DNA from: Anabas testudineus
Taxonomy: Eukaryota > Chordata > Actinopteri > Anabantiformes > Anabantidae
NCBI RefSeq assembly: GCF_900324465.2
Contig: NC_046616.1
Location: 7,689,047 to 7,753,046 of the forward strand
Direction of reading: 5' to 3'
Length of the DNA stretch: 64,000 nt
Under the pieces are notes generated by a model. The model did not search any database. It was given only the letters and a program-made list of their open reading frames with translations, and had not been told where the DNA came from. The translations under genes and the position numbers were made by a program. This document shows positions 12,825 through 27,129 of the stretch, piece by piece (positions within the stretch are counted from its first letter, which is position 1; every line of letters begins with the position of its first letter).

Positions 12825-15800
12825 AGTCACTATTTAATTTTAAATCCAAATATCAGGTGTACTGAGAGATAGCTACAAACAATTTATTACAGCAACAGGA
12901 TGTGTGTAGCATTAACACTGTATATCAATAAGTATGGTGTATGGTTCTTGGCTTGATTTGGCAGTTTACATTATCTGGAATTTCACACTCCCAGCTGTCA
13001 TGAGGTTTAGTGGCTAACTCACGGTTGCAAGCAGGACCATGAACATGGTGAGCCAGATCTTCAGTGGCTACGGCCTCTGAGCAGCGTGGACACTGGCTGA
13101 ACTTGGTGCTGCTTTCACATTCACCCAGTAGGTGCTCTGTGAAGCTGGCTATCTCAACTACCTGTGAAAACAATGCAGGCTTATACATGGAGTCTTCATG
13201 CTGTATTAGTGAGGTAGTGGTTAAAGAGCAGGGCAGCTGTCCCCTTTTCAAGAAAATAACCTTCTGGAAATGTAACAATATACCTGTCTGCATTCATCAC
13301 AGCGCCGCAGCATTGGACAGTGTTTCCAGTAATGCAAGTCTAATCCATCTTCTGTAAATGACTCATCCTTTTTACCACAGAATATACACAAGCTGAAACA
13401 CCAAGCATGCAAATGCTGTCAGATCAGTTCTTATTGTATTAAGAAACTGGATTTGAGAATGGTAAAGAAACAATATGAACATTTGGTTTATGAGTTACTT
13501 ACTTGTCTAGATAGTTGATAGATTGTTGGATGTCTACACTGTCCATTTTCTTTTTCTGGGGCACTTTAGTGGCAACTGTAACTTAAAAAAACAGCATCTT
13601 TTACCTGCTAAGACTGCACTAATTGGACACCATTTCAACTCTAAACCAAATGGGATCAATCACTTTTAAACAAAACAGCATTTATGACAAATGTCTCTGT
13701 TTGTATGCTTTGAAATCTGGATAATAGGTAATTCCTATAGGCTACAAAGATACACAGACAAGATGTTTATATGTCACTGCTATGTTGCAGTTCCATTGTG
13801 ATATTGACCTTGAAATGGAGCCTTTGTGAAGCACATACTGTACCATACATTGTAGCTGAGGTTGCTGGGAAACCGATGACAAAGTGGATGCTGTAAAAAC
13901 CTTATCCACAGTGAAAATGTAAAATGTTTTGGGGAAAATAATGAAAAATGACTAAAGACCAATCAGACCTGGGTGTGTTAGGTAAAGGAGGTATTAGTCT
14001 ACTAGAAAATATCTTTGGTCTGATTAGGAACTCCAATGTTTTTGTCTGCTTTCCTTTAAAAATGTGTACATACTTGCTTTCCCATATTTTTGGGCATCTT
14101 TCTCTATTTTGGGAACTTCTTTCTTGGCCGTTTGTCCTTTGGTGCCTTCATTGCCTCTCTCCTTCACAAGCAGATAGAGAAGTATGAAGAGGTATCAGAC
14201 GACAAAAGAAGAGATTTTAATAAGGTGATATAATGTACCAATATTGTTAACTGTGCATGGGAATAACTGAGTTTCTAGAATGTAAAAAAAAAGTCCCTGT
14301 GAAATCATAAATACAAATTAGTAGTCATTACGAGAGATGATGTCATTGTGCTCTGATGACAGCTCCACCTACTGTGATCTCTCTCAAGGCAGCCAGCTGC
14401 TCCTGCAGAGAGTGGATCTCTTTCTCGTTTTGCCTCTGCTGCTGACCACCTCCCTTCTTCAAAGTCTGGGTGAAAAGTGACACGCCATCCGCCTCTCAAT
14501 CAGAGCCATAGTACTACTATGTCCTATTTGTCTTAGTTAGTGGCTATAATTACAACACCATGGGTATTTCATGTCTTAAGTTTCATCATTTTCTTTTAAA
14601 GTCACATGGCTTACGCTCAAGGTTGATGTTTCTTGGCACTATAACAATGTGGCATGACTGTACACAGTACAGCACTACTCAGCAAGGCTATTACGTAATG
14701 GAACTCTCTTGGTCACTTAATAAGACAACTGCTCAAACAGTAAAACAATTTTGTACCATGCCAGCTTTGGGACTCAAGCACTTTTTATCTACTAGCTGTA
14801 ATAGCTAAGTACAAATTTCTTAGGCACTACAGTCGGTCATGATATGTTTTTTTCAAACTAATTAAAATAAATGTGTGCATCTGTTATGTATTCTTTTTTT
14901 TTGACCAGTTGAGTACAAATAGACTAAGACTGGTGCAATGCTCTACTTTGTTACTTTCAGTGTGAAACAATTAAAATGAATATGCTGTCACATAGTCGCC
15001 TACACCAAATTCTTCAATAAGTGGTTCTATCAGCCAGGTCTAACAGGTTTACATTCCAGCTATCTGTTCTCTCGGGTCTCTCCGACTACAATGAGCTTGA
15101 AAAAATTTGTGTCCATGTGAACACTCCTAGGCCTAGTAGTTTAAAGCTAACAACCATCTAAATTGTACATTTTGCTTTGTATTTAAATAAAGGCTTTCTG
15201 TTATTTCTAATAGCCTATCTTTAAATAAAAATGTCAAGTATCATCATCAACAACAACAACAACAAAATAACACTCCTTGCCTGAGTCTCCACTAGTTTTC
15301 CATCAATCTTAGCAAAGCCGTCAAACAGGGTTTTGTAAAGAAAGTTCTTCCGTATGGCAGCATCGTTTGGTGGAAGGTAGCTGAAAACAGCAGTCCGGTG
15401 CTGCTGGTACATGGATAGGATGATACGCACTACCAGCTCTCGAACTGGTGACGCACTGTGCTCCAACGCCGCTGTACAGAACTGACAGAAAAAAACAAGC
15501 TTTCAATTAACACTAGTTACTTGAATCGACTTGGTATTACTTCAATTCAACAACTTTAGTGGTCTGAACTAGTGAACAGAGGGCATTTTACTAAAAAACT
15601 AAACAGGACAAGATCAACTTGTGATATTCAATTTTAGCTTTTATCACCAAACTGGGTGTTGCACACTGAGCTCAAGACTGTTGTGAAGTATATGATGAAT
15701 GACTCAGCACATTTTAGCTTTGTCACTGAACATGGTTGAAACCTCCTTTGTCCTTAGCTCATTTTAAGGTATTGTTCTTCGCGAATATATGTATTGTATG

Positions 15801-18800
15801 TGTTTTTTGTTGGTTTGTACTATATGAAACCTAATGCTATCTAAACCTAATACTGTCCCATCATGGTCTCCAGGATTAAATATGTTGTTTTACTGCAGTT
15901 CTTAGCCTTATATGATGCTGTTTAAACCGGAGAGAATTTGCAATGTTGCTGTTCTACACGTGCAACTGGTTTTGAGTGTAGAATGACAACATAGTAGGGA
16001 GGTCTTCCTCCAAGCATGTACATTATAAAATAAAAAAAGCCCATTATACAACACAGTATTTATGGAAACAGTCACAACAAAATGACAATTGTGCCAGTGA
16101 AAAGCACTAGCATAGAGAGGTAAACTGTGTTTAAAGGCCACCTATCCCTCGCTCAACAGCCTCTGGAACAGCTTGCTATTATTCTCTGCTGTCTTTCATG
16201 TCCACTTCTCACTTTAATTGCTCAAATTCAATCACTCCATTTTGTCAATTGAGTTCCTGCCTCAGAACAGATCACCCAGGTAACAGTGGAGGAAAAAGGA
16301 AAAATGTTCATACCATAGCTGCACTAACACTATACACAAAAGTACTAGTCACAACTAAAAGAGTCAGTGGAAACAGATATCAGCAGTGTTTTTAACAGTG
16401 AATTTAAGCATTTATTAATTTACCAAGGGTCTTGAGTATATTGAAATAAAAGATAACCTATGACTTTCGTGGAGCAACTTTATGCTTCTACCACGACTTT
16501 AGGGTATAATTATCTCTCATGTCACATCTCAATCCAGATTCAACTGTTTCCCAAGCAAACAACGAAGCAAATAATAAGAAGCAGCCAACGAAGGAGGCAG
16601 ACGCTGAGCAAGCATGAACGAACATGCAAACACTGCCCACCCATTGCCATCTGCGTGGCTTCAGAAGGAGGAGAAGCTCAGAGGATATACCTAACAATTT
16701 GTTCTCACTGACAGAAACCAAGCAAACTCAAGAGAAGGGCTGAGTCCAGGGGGATGGGTGGAGGACCAGTCGTAAACTGGAAAGGGGAGGGTAGGATAGC
16801 TCATTGTCCTGCTACAGTCTGGTCAACAGTTGGATAGTTTTCATGTAGCTATTAGGTCAGTGCTGGGAACCAAAGGAGTGCATGCCAATAGTGACAACAT
16901 AGACTCAGCTGGCTGGTGCTTGAGTGACACTCTGTTTGCATTAACTGAATTTCTGCAAGCCAGAAAGGGACTGCCCCCATCTGTTAGCTACACTCTGACT
17001 GTAAAGAAAAATGTAATGAAATGTCAGCCCTATACATGTCTTTCTAAAAATGGAACAATAGAGATCTTATAGCATATGTCACAATCACAGCACATGATCA
17101 CGTCAGAAGGGATTTCCACAGTTTAGAAAAAGTGTTGCCTAAAAGAACAGGAGCTGCTATGGTTAGGAGCAATCATACAGGTATCAGTCATGGCTCATTT
17201 TGACAACCGGTACAGTGACTTTTGAAGCTGAGGGCTACCCTCTATTTTTTCTCCTTGAGATGATAACTCAAGTAGTCTGAAACCTTTGGGGGTGATTTAA
17301 TCAGTGATTAAACTGTGTTTCAGAACCTTTGATCTTGAGAAAATGTGTTTAGACTTGATATAGTTCAAATGATAATGAAGGATGACAACATTACTAAAAA
17401 ATGAATATCTGCATTGATTTGTTAGGTCCTTTACCATCATTACATTGTCCAATGTGAAGCCTGAGTTCTCTGTACCGAGCTCTGAAAGTAGCTTGTTGAG
17501 CAGCTCGGTCCGACTCTGAGCCAGACGAGAGGGAAAGTTGGATTTGAAGGGTTTCACCAGTTCAGCGGGGATCACCTGCAGCACCCTCACATCCTTCAAC
17601 ACAGCAATTTCCTAAACAGGTGACAAGACACAATAACAATGACAAGTCATTCAGTATCAATGACACACAGCCAGAACATTAAAACCATTGACAGTTGAAT
17701 AATATTACGAATATCTGGCTGTGAGCCATTTTTTTAGTCATTTTATTTATACAACGCCAAATCACGATAAAGTAATCTCAGGGCACTTTACAATGTAAGG
17801 TTTAAATCTTACCGTCTACAGAATTATTAATGATATAGAAAACCCAACAACCCCACTCAAGCAAGCGCTAGGCGACAGTGGAGACAAAAACACTCCCTTT
17901 AGTGGAAAAAACCTCCAGCAGAATCAGGCTGAGGGTGGGCAGCTATCTGGCTTAACTGGTTAGGGTGAGTGAGAGAAAGTAGAGAGAAAAGAACAGCAGG
18001 CAACAAAGAAACAACAACAAGAAGCAGCAACATAATCAAGGCAGGTTGGCAGGGATACCTGCAGAAAGAATAATGATGATGTAATGGATGAAGCAGGGTC
18101 TGATGAATCACATCAGACCAATTTATCAGCTGTGTGAAAGAAGTCTGATTCCTGAAGCACCCACTTCACAGTTTGCAGGACGTATAGGATATGCTGCTAG
18201 CGACTTAGTGCCAGATTCCAGTGGAGACCCTGTGAAGTCCATTCCCCAACAGGTCAGAGCTGTTTAGGCTCTGACCCATTGGTGGAACAATGGGGACATG
18301 CGTTTTTAATATTGTGATCGGTGTACATCGTTAAATGAAGTCAATTTTATTCTTTGAACCACCTGCAATCCATATTTGTGATGTTACATTTAGTCCTGTA
18401 ATTTGTCATTCAACACAAACATCTGGCAGAGAGACAAGTCACAACAGAGAACAGAAGTGTACAATTAAAGTAAGATGGAAGAAGGCTCTCAGAAAGTCTC
18501 TCTCAGATGTTTGTCATTTTAGCCAGGTGAATGGAATTCACTTATCATGTCCTATCATGTCCCAGCAAAGAATCTACTGTATGTTGGAAATACGGGGGAC
18601 ACACTGCACTCACACAAAAAACATTGAATTTGTCCTTAACACACACAAAGAGGCATTCAGTCACTGCTCAAATGTCGTTCAGGACAGACCCAAAAGGGCT
18701 AAGCAATGATTTCAGAGGGCTGAGACTGAGGGTAATAGCAATGTGACCTAACTTGTACTCATTAAAACAGAGGCTTTTTTAATGAGTACTGAGTAATGAG

Positions 18801-18839
18801 AACCTCACAGACATCGCCCTATTCTCAACACACAAAAAT

Positions 18840-18870
<31 letters not shown>

Positions 18871-21800
18871 CACGAAAACACATACTGCACATATTCACAT
18901 AGAGAGACATTTACTTCCCTTTTGTTAAATTAAAACCATCTTTCCTAGCTGTATCAGTCTAATCTGGATCATAACTCTGATAAAATAAAAAGAAAAAGTA
19001 ATTTTCTACAATCCAAGGTTGGACAGTAGAAGGGGCATAAGAGGGGGATATTATTCTATGTACTAGAGGCAAGAGAAATATTTTTTTTTCCGAAATCAAA
19101 CCTGTTAAAAGGGGAAAGTAATTAGTAAGAATAACTAACTGAGCCCTCCATTAATCATATTGTTATATCTTTGTTGAATTCCAGTTTGAAGGAAGATGAT
19201 TTTATGATTCATGAGCAGTGAATTCCGTGAGATATTCTTAAATATGAGGCTGTGAGTCATCTACACAATGAGAAAACAAGGACTTCTTTATTTTAAAAAT
19301 GTTGTTAGATTCTTTTTTATAAAAACCTAATTCAACTACAGAGACTGGAGAAATATGGCTTATAATACTTCAGGTCAGCATTGTTGTCAAACTAGAAAAT
19401 TTTTAATTAGGATTAATTTGACATCATTTAGTTGTATCCCAGATCCATTAACACCACAGTTTTTCATGTAACTTTTTTATTCTTAGAACATGAATGGTTA
19501 CCTACCTTTAATATCATAAATAACTATATGTATTTATGTGTTAACAGTGGGTGTAACAGTCATTTCATTTCTAATGTGTCTGTCTTTGCTGTTATGCTGT
19601 CTTAGTGACTGTGCCAACCTTGTTTAAGCCTGCATCATGGAACAGGAAGGCTTCCTTGTATTTATTACAAGATGGCATGAGTGTGTGCCATGGGTGTGTG
19701 CTAAAATGTAACACAGAGAAATCCTTACCACCTTATATTTGAAATATAATGATCAAAATTTGAAATATAATGATCAAAAATAAGAAAACAAGTGCTGATT
19801 TTCTAGCATTAGGCAAAAGCTTTCACAGAATCTCAGAAAACAAATATTGTAGAGATAAAGAACAGTGACCTCAGTTAAAGACAAAAGAAAAAGAGGGAAA
19901 TCTATGGTGCATTTAACCTAGGAAAATTTAAAAAAGGTAAAACAAGTTTGCACACCCACATCCCCAGGAATTTTGTTCTATTCATTTCAAGCTTATAGGT
20001 CAGCAAAGGGGTGCACACATATTTAAGCAATGGCTTCTTTATTGTGTAATAACTTCCAGTATTAGTATGACTGAATACCTTTACCTGTTCAGCAACAATG
20101 AGAGCCAATCAGTCTGTAACTAGCAGCTGAGGGAAATAATAAATAAATAATAATAAAAAATAATTATTGCAAAATCATATTTAAAACAAAACTAAAAGGA
20201 AGGCAGAGGAGAAGCTGAAAAGATACATGAAAATCAACTGGGGCCAAATAAACGTGTCAGTCCAGGGTATTAAAATACCTGTATAAAGGCAATGGCTGTG
20301 GTCCGGATGCGGCTGGCTGACTCTCCAGTCCTAGCCAGCAGGTTGGACCAAGTCTGCTCAAAGCAGTGGGTGAGCTCAGTCCGGCCTAAACCCAGACCAG
20401 GGATGGACTGGCTCAGCAGTAGACGTAGCAGCTTCAAAGAGGCCTGGAAAACCTGATGACACAGTTAGTGAGGTTTTCCAGGAAAGCTAGCACCAGGATG
20501 ATGTCAATTAACAGAGAGGCTAGACATGGCAATGTTTGGTTTGATGGTTGGAGTATGCAGATGGGCAGTGGTAATCAGTAATACAGAAAGTTCTATAAGG
20601 ATTTTGTTCTGAAATCAGTGACAAGCTGACCAGACATACTGTATCCTGACTTAGGAAAGCAATGATGCCAATTCATCTGTTTCTCTGTAATAAATTGAAT
20701 TACCAGTGCATTATTAATTTTGTAAAATATTGCATGTACTATGTGGTTTTAGACTGTAAAGACATATAAATAATAAAAACACTGGGTAACATTCAATTTA
20801 TGTAATTACATGAAAAGTAGACCACTGAGTTGCCAGAGAAAGTGTGCATAATATAAACAAGTGTTGCTTCAATTTGGCTAAAAAAATAAATCACTAGGAT
20901 TATTGCGGCACTACTTTTTTTATTTCAAACGGCTTCCAGAGGGGTTACAAGGACATCTTTGTCATAAACTGTTTGTTTAAGGGAGCAAGCTCGGGGAAAG
21001 GAGCTGCATATATTACAGGAGGAACATTGTTGAGGCTGTGCATGTGTGAGTGTGTGCCTATGTTTTAACAACATGAATTAGTTCTGCTTCTGGAAAAAGT
21101 CCAAAGAACATTATTTATAGACGACTATGACAGCGATAGTAGTTAACGTTATCCAGTACACCTTAACAAGGCTCCTTTTCTGGTCAGTTAACTTGGACAT
21201 TCATTCTATCCACACCAAGACAATTTTGGCAATTATGTTTTAAGGAAATGACTCACTGCTGATACTTTATCCAGGAGACCCTTCTTAACCAGGAATACCG
21301 CAGCTCTAATCATGTTTCTCAGCTCCTCCTTGGGGGTGGTGGGTGATACATCTAAAAGTCTCTTATACACAGCCAGCAGAGCGTCCTCCCTGTAGGACCA
21401 GGTTTTGGAGTATGCTCCAGTCACCTGGAATAAATAGAGAACAAAAGGGTAGCCAAAGGAGCAGGAAAGATGTCACATATATCAGTTAATGGGAATTATA
21501 GTAGAGTGAGAAATTACTAGATCAAACCCATGTTTCTGTTGGGATTTTGACAAAAATATTTTGAAGCTGCACCAAATAATATTTTTAGTATTATTATTGA
21601 GTGTACTAGCACATGCTCTACAGTTCCCTTTAGCTCTACAGAACATTTTATCCTTGGCTCACTCCTGCTGCTGAATGCAACTGTTTTCATCCAAAATTCT
21701 TCCAGTCTTTCTCAGTCTCTTTGCCAGTAGGCAGAGAAAATCATTAAATGTGTGGTGTGTAAAGATTGCAGGCTTTAAGTTTAGAGAACCAGGCTGACAG

Positions 21801-24800
21801 CGATCGCTGACATCACAACTAGGAGAGCCCTAGACCAACTACAGCTTTAGTTAAAGTTATATCATATTATATTCATATTACAAAGTTCACTCACTCCAAT
21901 TCCCTCTGAAGGCTCTACACTCCAATTTGTCCACACCTCTTCATCCAGGACCTCACTCCAACTCTTTTTTTCATTGTGTTTTTTTACACTAGATATATAC
22001 ACTGCTAGCTGTCACTTATTGTCAATCTCCTGTTCTTTCAGGAGTTGCTGTATTTTTTACTGTCAGAACTTCCAGTCATCCACTTGACCAGTCAATAAGT
22101 GAGATGCCCACAGGCTACTCAGTTGTCAGGTGTGCGCTGCTTCCACACTGTCAAAGAAACTAGAAATCTGTGACCTATGGTGGAAACCATCGTTAGGTGT
22201 GAACAGTCCAGTCTTTGGAAGTCTTAGCTAGTCTTTAGGTGTGTACAGGCATATAGCTAGCTAGGTCTGCACCCCTTATGTCTTTCTTACCAGACTTTCC
22301 CCAAAAACCTCTATTGGAAGGCCTGCCTCTCTCTGGACCTTCTCCGTCAGGGGCTCTGGCTCTCTGCTCAACTCAGGGCTGGGTGGACTCTTGTGAACAT
22401 CAGGCTGGGGAGAGTGCTGCTCCACAGGGTTCTGGATGGCCTCCGCTGGCCAATCATTCTTCTGAAGGGTTGGAAGGGGCCTCTCATCATAAGGCACACT
22501 GGTAACCTGTCATAACAAGACAAGACCACTTGTATTTAAAGCGTGGAATATTCAGTATATCCAATATAGGTACTCTATGTGTATATTTCAAAAAATTCAA
22601 TGGCTTAAAGAAAACTGACACGTCCAAATAATAACTTTTTAATAACCTTTCACTACCATCTGATCACTGTAAAGGTTGGTCATTGATAACAATGGATGTT
22701 TAAACACTTCTTACAAACTCAAAGCTCCATTCAGTCAGCTACTGAGCCAACTGTCACCTGCTGCCTTGTACAAGGCTCAAAGCCCTGCCTTGAGGCCAGG
22801 TTGGCAGTCTCTGGAGTCAGCCAACTGTTGCACGCTTTTAATTAAATAGTGAAACCCTAACCTCAGTCTGGCCAGTCTCCATAGCTGGTGAGTAAAGGAT
22901 AAAGGTCCCCGCTGGTTATAATCGCTGTGTGCTTCAGGGCAGGAGATATGTTCCCAAGGTGCTACAGTTGGCTAAATGATTTTTACAGCTGTACAGGACG
23001 TCATGCAAGCAGTCATGCAGAATAACATACAAGCAGAAACATTATCTACATCAACTGGGAAATTGGCCTGTCGTCACTGACCATCTATAGAGTCTGAAAC
23101 AAATAAGTTTGGACACATAATATGCTGCATAAAGATGCCGTGATGTGCAGCCCTTACATCTATCTTGGGTACAGCAGCAGGAGTGCCGGGTATGTCAGAC
23201 TGGCTGTTAACTGTGGGCACTACATTTGCTGTGTCTGACTGTTGATTCTGAGGAGCACTGGTTCTCTTCTCTTTCCTGAATGTTTCTGTGGACACAAGAG
23301 GCTTGGTTGGGACTGAATGATGACCTGGACCATGCAGACTAGAGGAAGGATTCTGGGCTGAGGATGAATCTTCTGCCCTTTTGATCTGCTAACATGGTAG
23401 AAAGACAGAACAGATGACAATTTAAGCAAGAATACCTGTTTGCATCCCACAGTTAAATTGCTATTACTGTACAGGTGAAGCATTTCTACCAGCGGCTGGT
23501 TACTGACCATTGTCATATCTAACAGGTTGTGGACCTCCAGCTGTTGGTAGACAGTTCTTCTGTACTCTTCCATCAGCTCCTTCTTCTTCTTGGCTAGGTC
23601 ATAGTCTTCCTTTTCAATGGCACATCGCTTCTCCACATCATACCGAGCCAATCGCTCACCCACCTGGAAGATCCCAGAAGAGGTAATGGTAAAGAAAGTC
23701 CCAAAGTGAGCTTGCACATGTCTTGCGATGTCCTGTGTTGGGCTGTGCCTACACTAATACAATTGTACTGTCTATTTACTGCTTCTGCTTAGTGCTACTG
23801 AAAGCTCAAGATATTATCAGCTGTGTGCAATATGTTGATGGTAAAGGTAGAGCTATTGTTGACAGACATACTGCATTTTCCACGTCATGAGCCTGCTGTG
23901 GTCGTTTCTCTGTTCTGTTTTTTTCATGATTGTCTGTAATAATATTGTGGTCACCAAGCTCTTTAGTGAGATGGGAGAATGTAGTGAGAGAGAGAGAAGA
24001 ACAGGGTACAGAGCTCAAATGGGTTGTAAATTAAACCTCAAGTTAAGTCAATTGAACTCACATTAGAAATAAAAGCTAAAACCATTACTAAGAATTATTA
24101 AAATCAATGAAATATTATAAAAATCCACTACAAGTTACAGTTTAACTTCCTGCTTCCTGGTTCAATTTTGTCACCCAGACTGGGTGATTATAATATTTTG
24201 GGTGCGTTCACTTTGACCTTTAACTGCTCAAAAGTGGTTTAAAAAATCTGGCTAAACAAGATCAGCTTGTTGAACTTTCTTTAGAGCAATGTTACTGCAT
24301 TCCAAGATATCAGCAATTACTTTGTTGAGCACAAAGTCATTCTAACATGTATTATAGCAAATATATATAACAAGTATTATAACAAATAGAATGCCCTATG
24401 CTATAAAATAACAAATCTAAGTTGAAATAAATGGATTTATAATTAAAACCCAAGCTGGAGCTGGAGTTTCTTTGGCATGACTCAAGCAGTTCTCACATGC
24501 ATTCCTAGTGCAACACAACTGATAGTGAAAATCTGTCAACTTCCAGTAAGTCAGTCTTTTTGTCTTGGTGCCAACGGCACAGTGTGAGGAGCAATGCTTT
24601 GGACCTATTTACTTTAAGTACGTTTCTCTAATTTAGAATCCGAACCTCTAAAATGGAGAGCTTTCTGCTCTCTGAACCCCTATTTCGTAAGGTCCTATTA
24701 TTCCTCCAAGCGAGGTGAAAGTGGGCTGAGTAAAGTGGAGGGCCCATACTCAGCTGTTCGTCTTCTCTCTGTCATGTGTTTTGTAGATATCACGTAGCAC

Positions 24801-27056
24801 TAAAAACCATCCTCTGACTTCCTGATGGTGCGATGACAAGGGATTTTCAGCATGAGTACTCCTGCAACTGCTTTGTACACGACGCTAATATATCAAGCTA
24901 ACAAGAGACAAGGTGCTGGTTTGTGTGTGTTATCTGGTTACTGAAAGGACTGTGCTTAGGAGTAGGAGAGGCACACACCGGAGGATCATCACTGCAGCTG
25001 TCGAGCTTATTAACAATTCATGGTCAGCATGGAAACGCTGTATACAAAGGAGGTCAGGAACAGGAATCTGAACAATGTTTAACAACTACTGCTACAAACA
25101 ATGATGAAACCACACAAGATATCTGTAAAGAATAAAGGATACAACTTGCAAACAGTAACAGGAGGAAAAACCGCAGCTGCAGTGACAGTAACTTGATGAT
25201 GACATTAATTATTTCCTTACCACAATAGAAGAAAATTCACTTTTACATTTTTATACCTGTAGATCATTGTACATGGTCTGCTGTTGACTCCACCCCAGCA
25301 CTAATAATAGATATTTTCTTAAAATTCAAACTACTTGTTGGAAACACATTGCTTATTATTGTAAATGCATGTAAATATGAACTGGTTGTTGCTCCTTTCA
25401 CCACTATGAGCCAATGACAGACACTTGTAACAATGACTGTAAATACTAAGAAGGTAATTTGAATGTGTGCTGATTCCAGAAACTAGAGCCAGGCATTTTC
25501 ATGGAAATCCTTGAAAAAAATCCATTGCATTTAGCTGGAAAAATCAAAACTAGGAACTTTCCACATGTCTACAACTGTGTATACATGCACTTAAGTAACC
25601 TGGCTTTCTCTAGTAAGCTGATTTCTGTGGTGTACATGAGAAACCTGGTTACCATAATTGGGGTAGGGGATTAGAGAAACTTGACTTCCCCAGATAAATT
25701 TCTCCCAGAGAGAATGTCCTTGTTTGCCTCTGTCTATGTGTATCTGTGTAATCACTACTGCTGCAATGCTATTGGCTCTCTCCAATGTATTAGTTTGTAT
25801 CACTAATTATCACATTGTAGTTAATAATAAAAATTAAAAAAGGCCTCACACAGAATTAATGAAGGCTGAAATGCCCACTGCAGTGAAAACACAACCCAGT
25901 GTTTGTAACGCATACTGCTGAAACCTAGGCAAAGGTATGACAATGTATTGTAGCTATCCACTTTGCTAATATTGCACATTATTACGCAAGATGCTACCTT
26001 CTGCAGGTCGGCGATGGCTTGCTTCAGATGTTTTGCCTGCTCATATTTTTCCTGCCGGACCATGTCCTGTTTCTTTTGGTCCAGGAGACGGATGATGTGG
26101 GCAACTTCAGGGTCTTGGTACATGTCAAAGGCCAGATCATCCAAGGGGGAGATAGACTCACATTTGCTAGGCAATAGGACAGAAAGACAACAGTGTTTAC
26201 TACCACTTCCAAGATGAAACATTTCAAACCTGAAATAAGCTAAAATAGCAGAGATCATACAGAGAACAGAACAGCAGATTCAGTGTTTGAGATAGTATCA
26301 TGTAGAATAAATTTGCAATTATCAGATAAAATTGTGCAATTTTTGATCAAGGGGTAAATAACACTGACTGAACCCCAAAGAATGAGTCCTGGAGGTGAAA
26401 TATCCCTTGGGGGGCAATACATAAAAAAAAACATTTTGAAATGTGTTTTCTTCCTTACACGCCTGCCACCTGCATTGTCTTCAAATGCATGACCTTGAGC
26501 GCCTTATTGGTTGCCTTCCAGACTAAATGTCTTTGTTGGACAATGTTATTGTCACAAGACAAAGAAACTAGGGTTCAATGGCCTAGCCTCACCCCATGAA
26601 GGTCGTGTCCAAGGCAGCTTCCAGCTGGGTACTGTTGAGGTAGTGTTCGATCAGCTGCTCTCTGCTTGGCTGGGGGTAAACAGATGGACAAATTACACAG
26701 ATGTGCATATATACTCTTAGATTACTGTACTCAGGAAGACTTGACCATTGGTATCTATTCTCACAAGCACAGATGCACATAAACCCACACAGTCATTAAT
26801 TAGCATATCGAGGCCCAGGCCATACAAAGGGATCAATTGTATAATACCAGTATTTCTTGAAATGTTAAGTCATTAATCACTAGGAGGAAATGGTTTCTAC
26901 TTATGAGATCATTCTTTCAGCACCTCATGAGTGCCAAATCCACATTTCCTGGTAGATTAGATAACAACATAAGCAGTAATAAAAATGAACAAGAAGAATA
27001 CTGTACACACATAGATAAAAATACTTATACACATAAGTATAAAATAAGCCATTGTA

Positions 27057-27129
<73 letters not shown>

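Noticed and set aside
18842-18871. Tandem repeats considered as CRISPR-like arrays
   Set aside because: All are mono- to tetranucleotide microsatellites without spacers, in a vertebrate genome.
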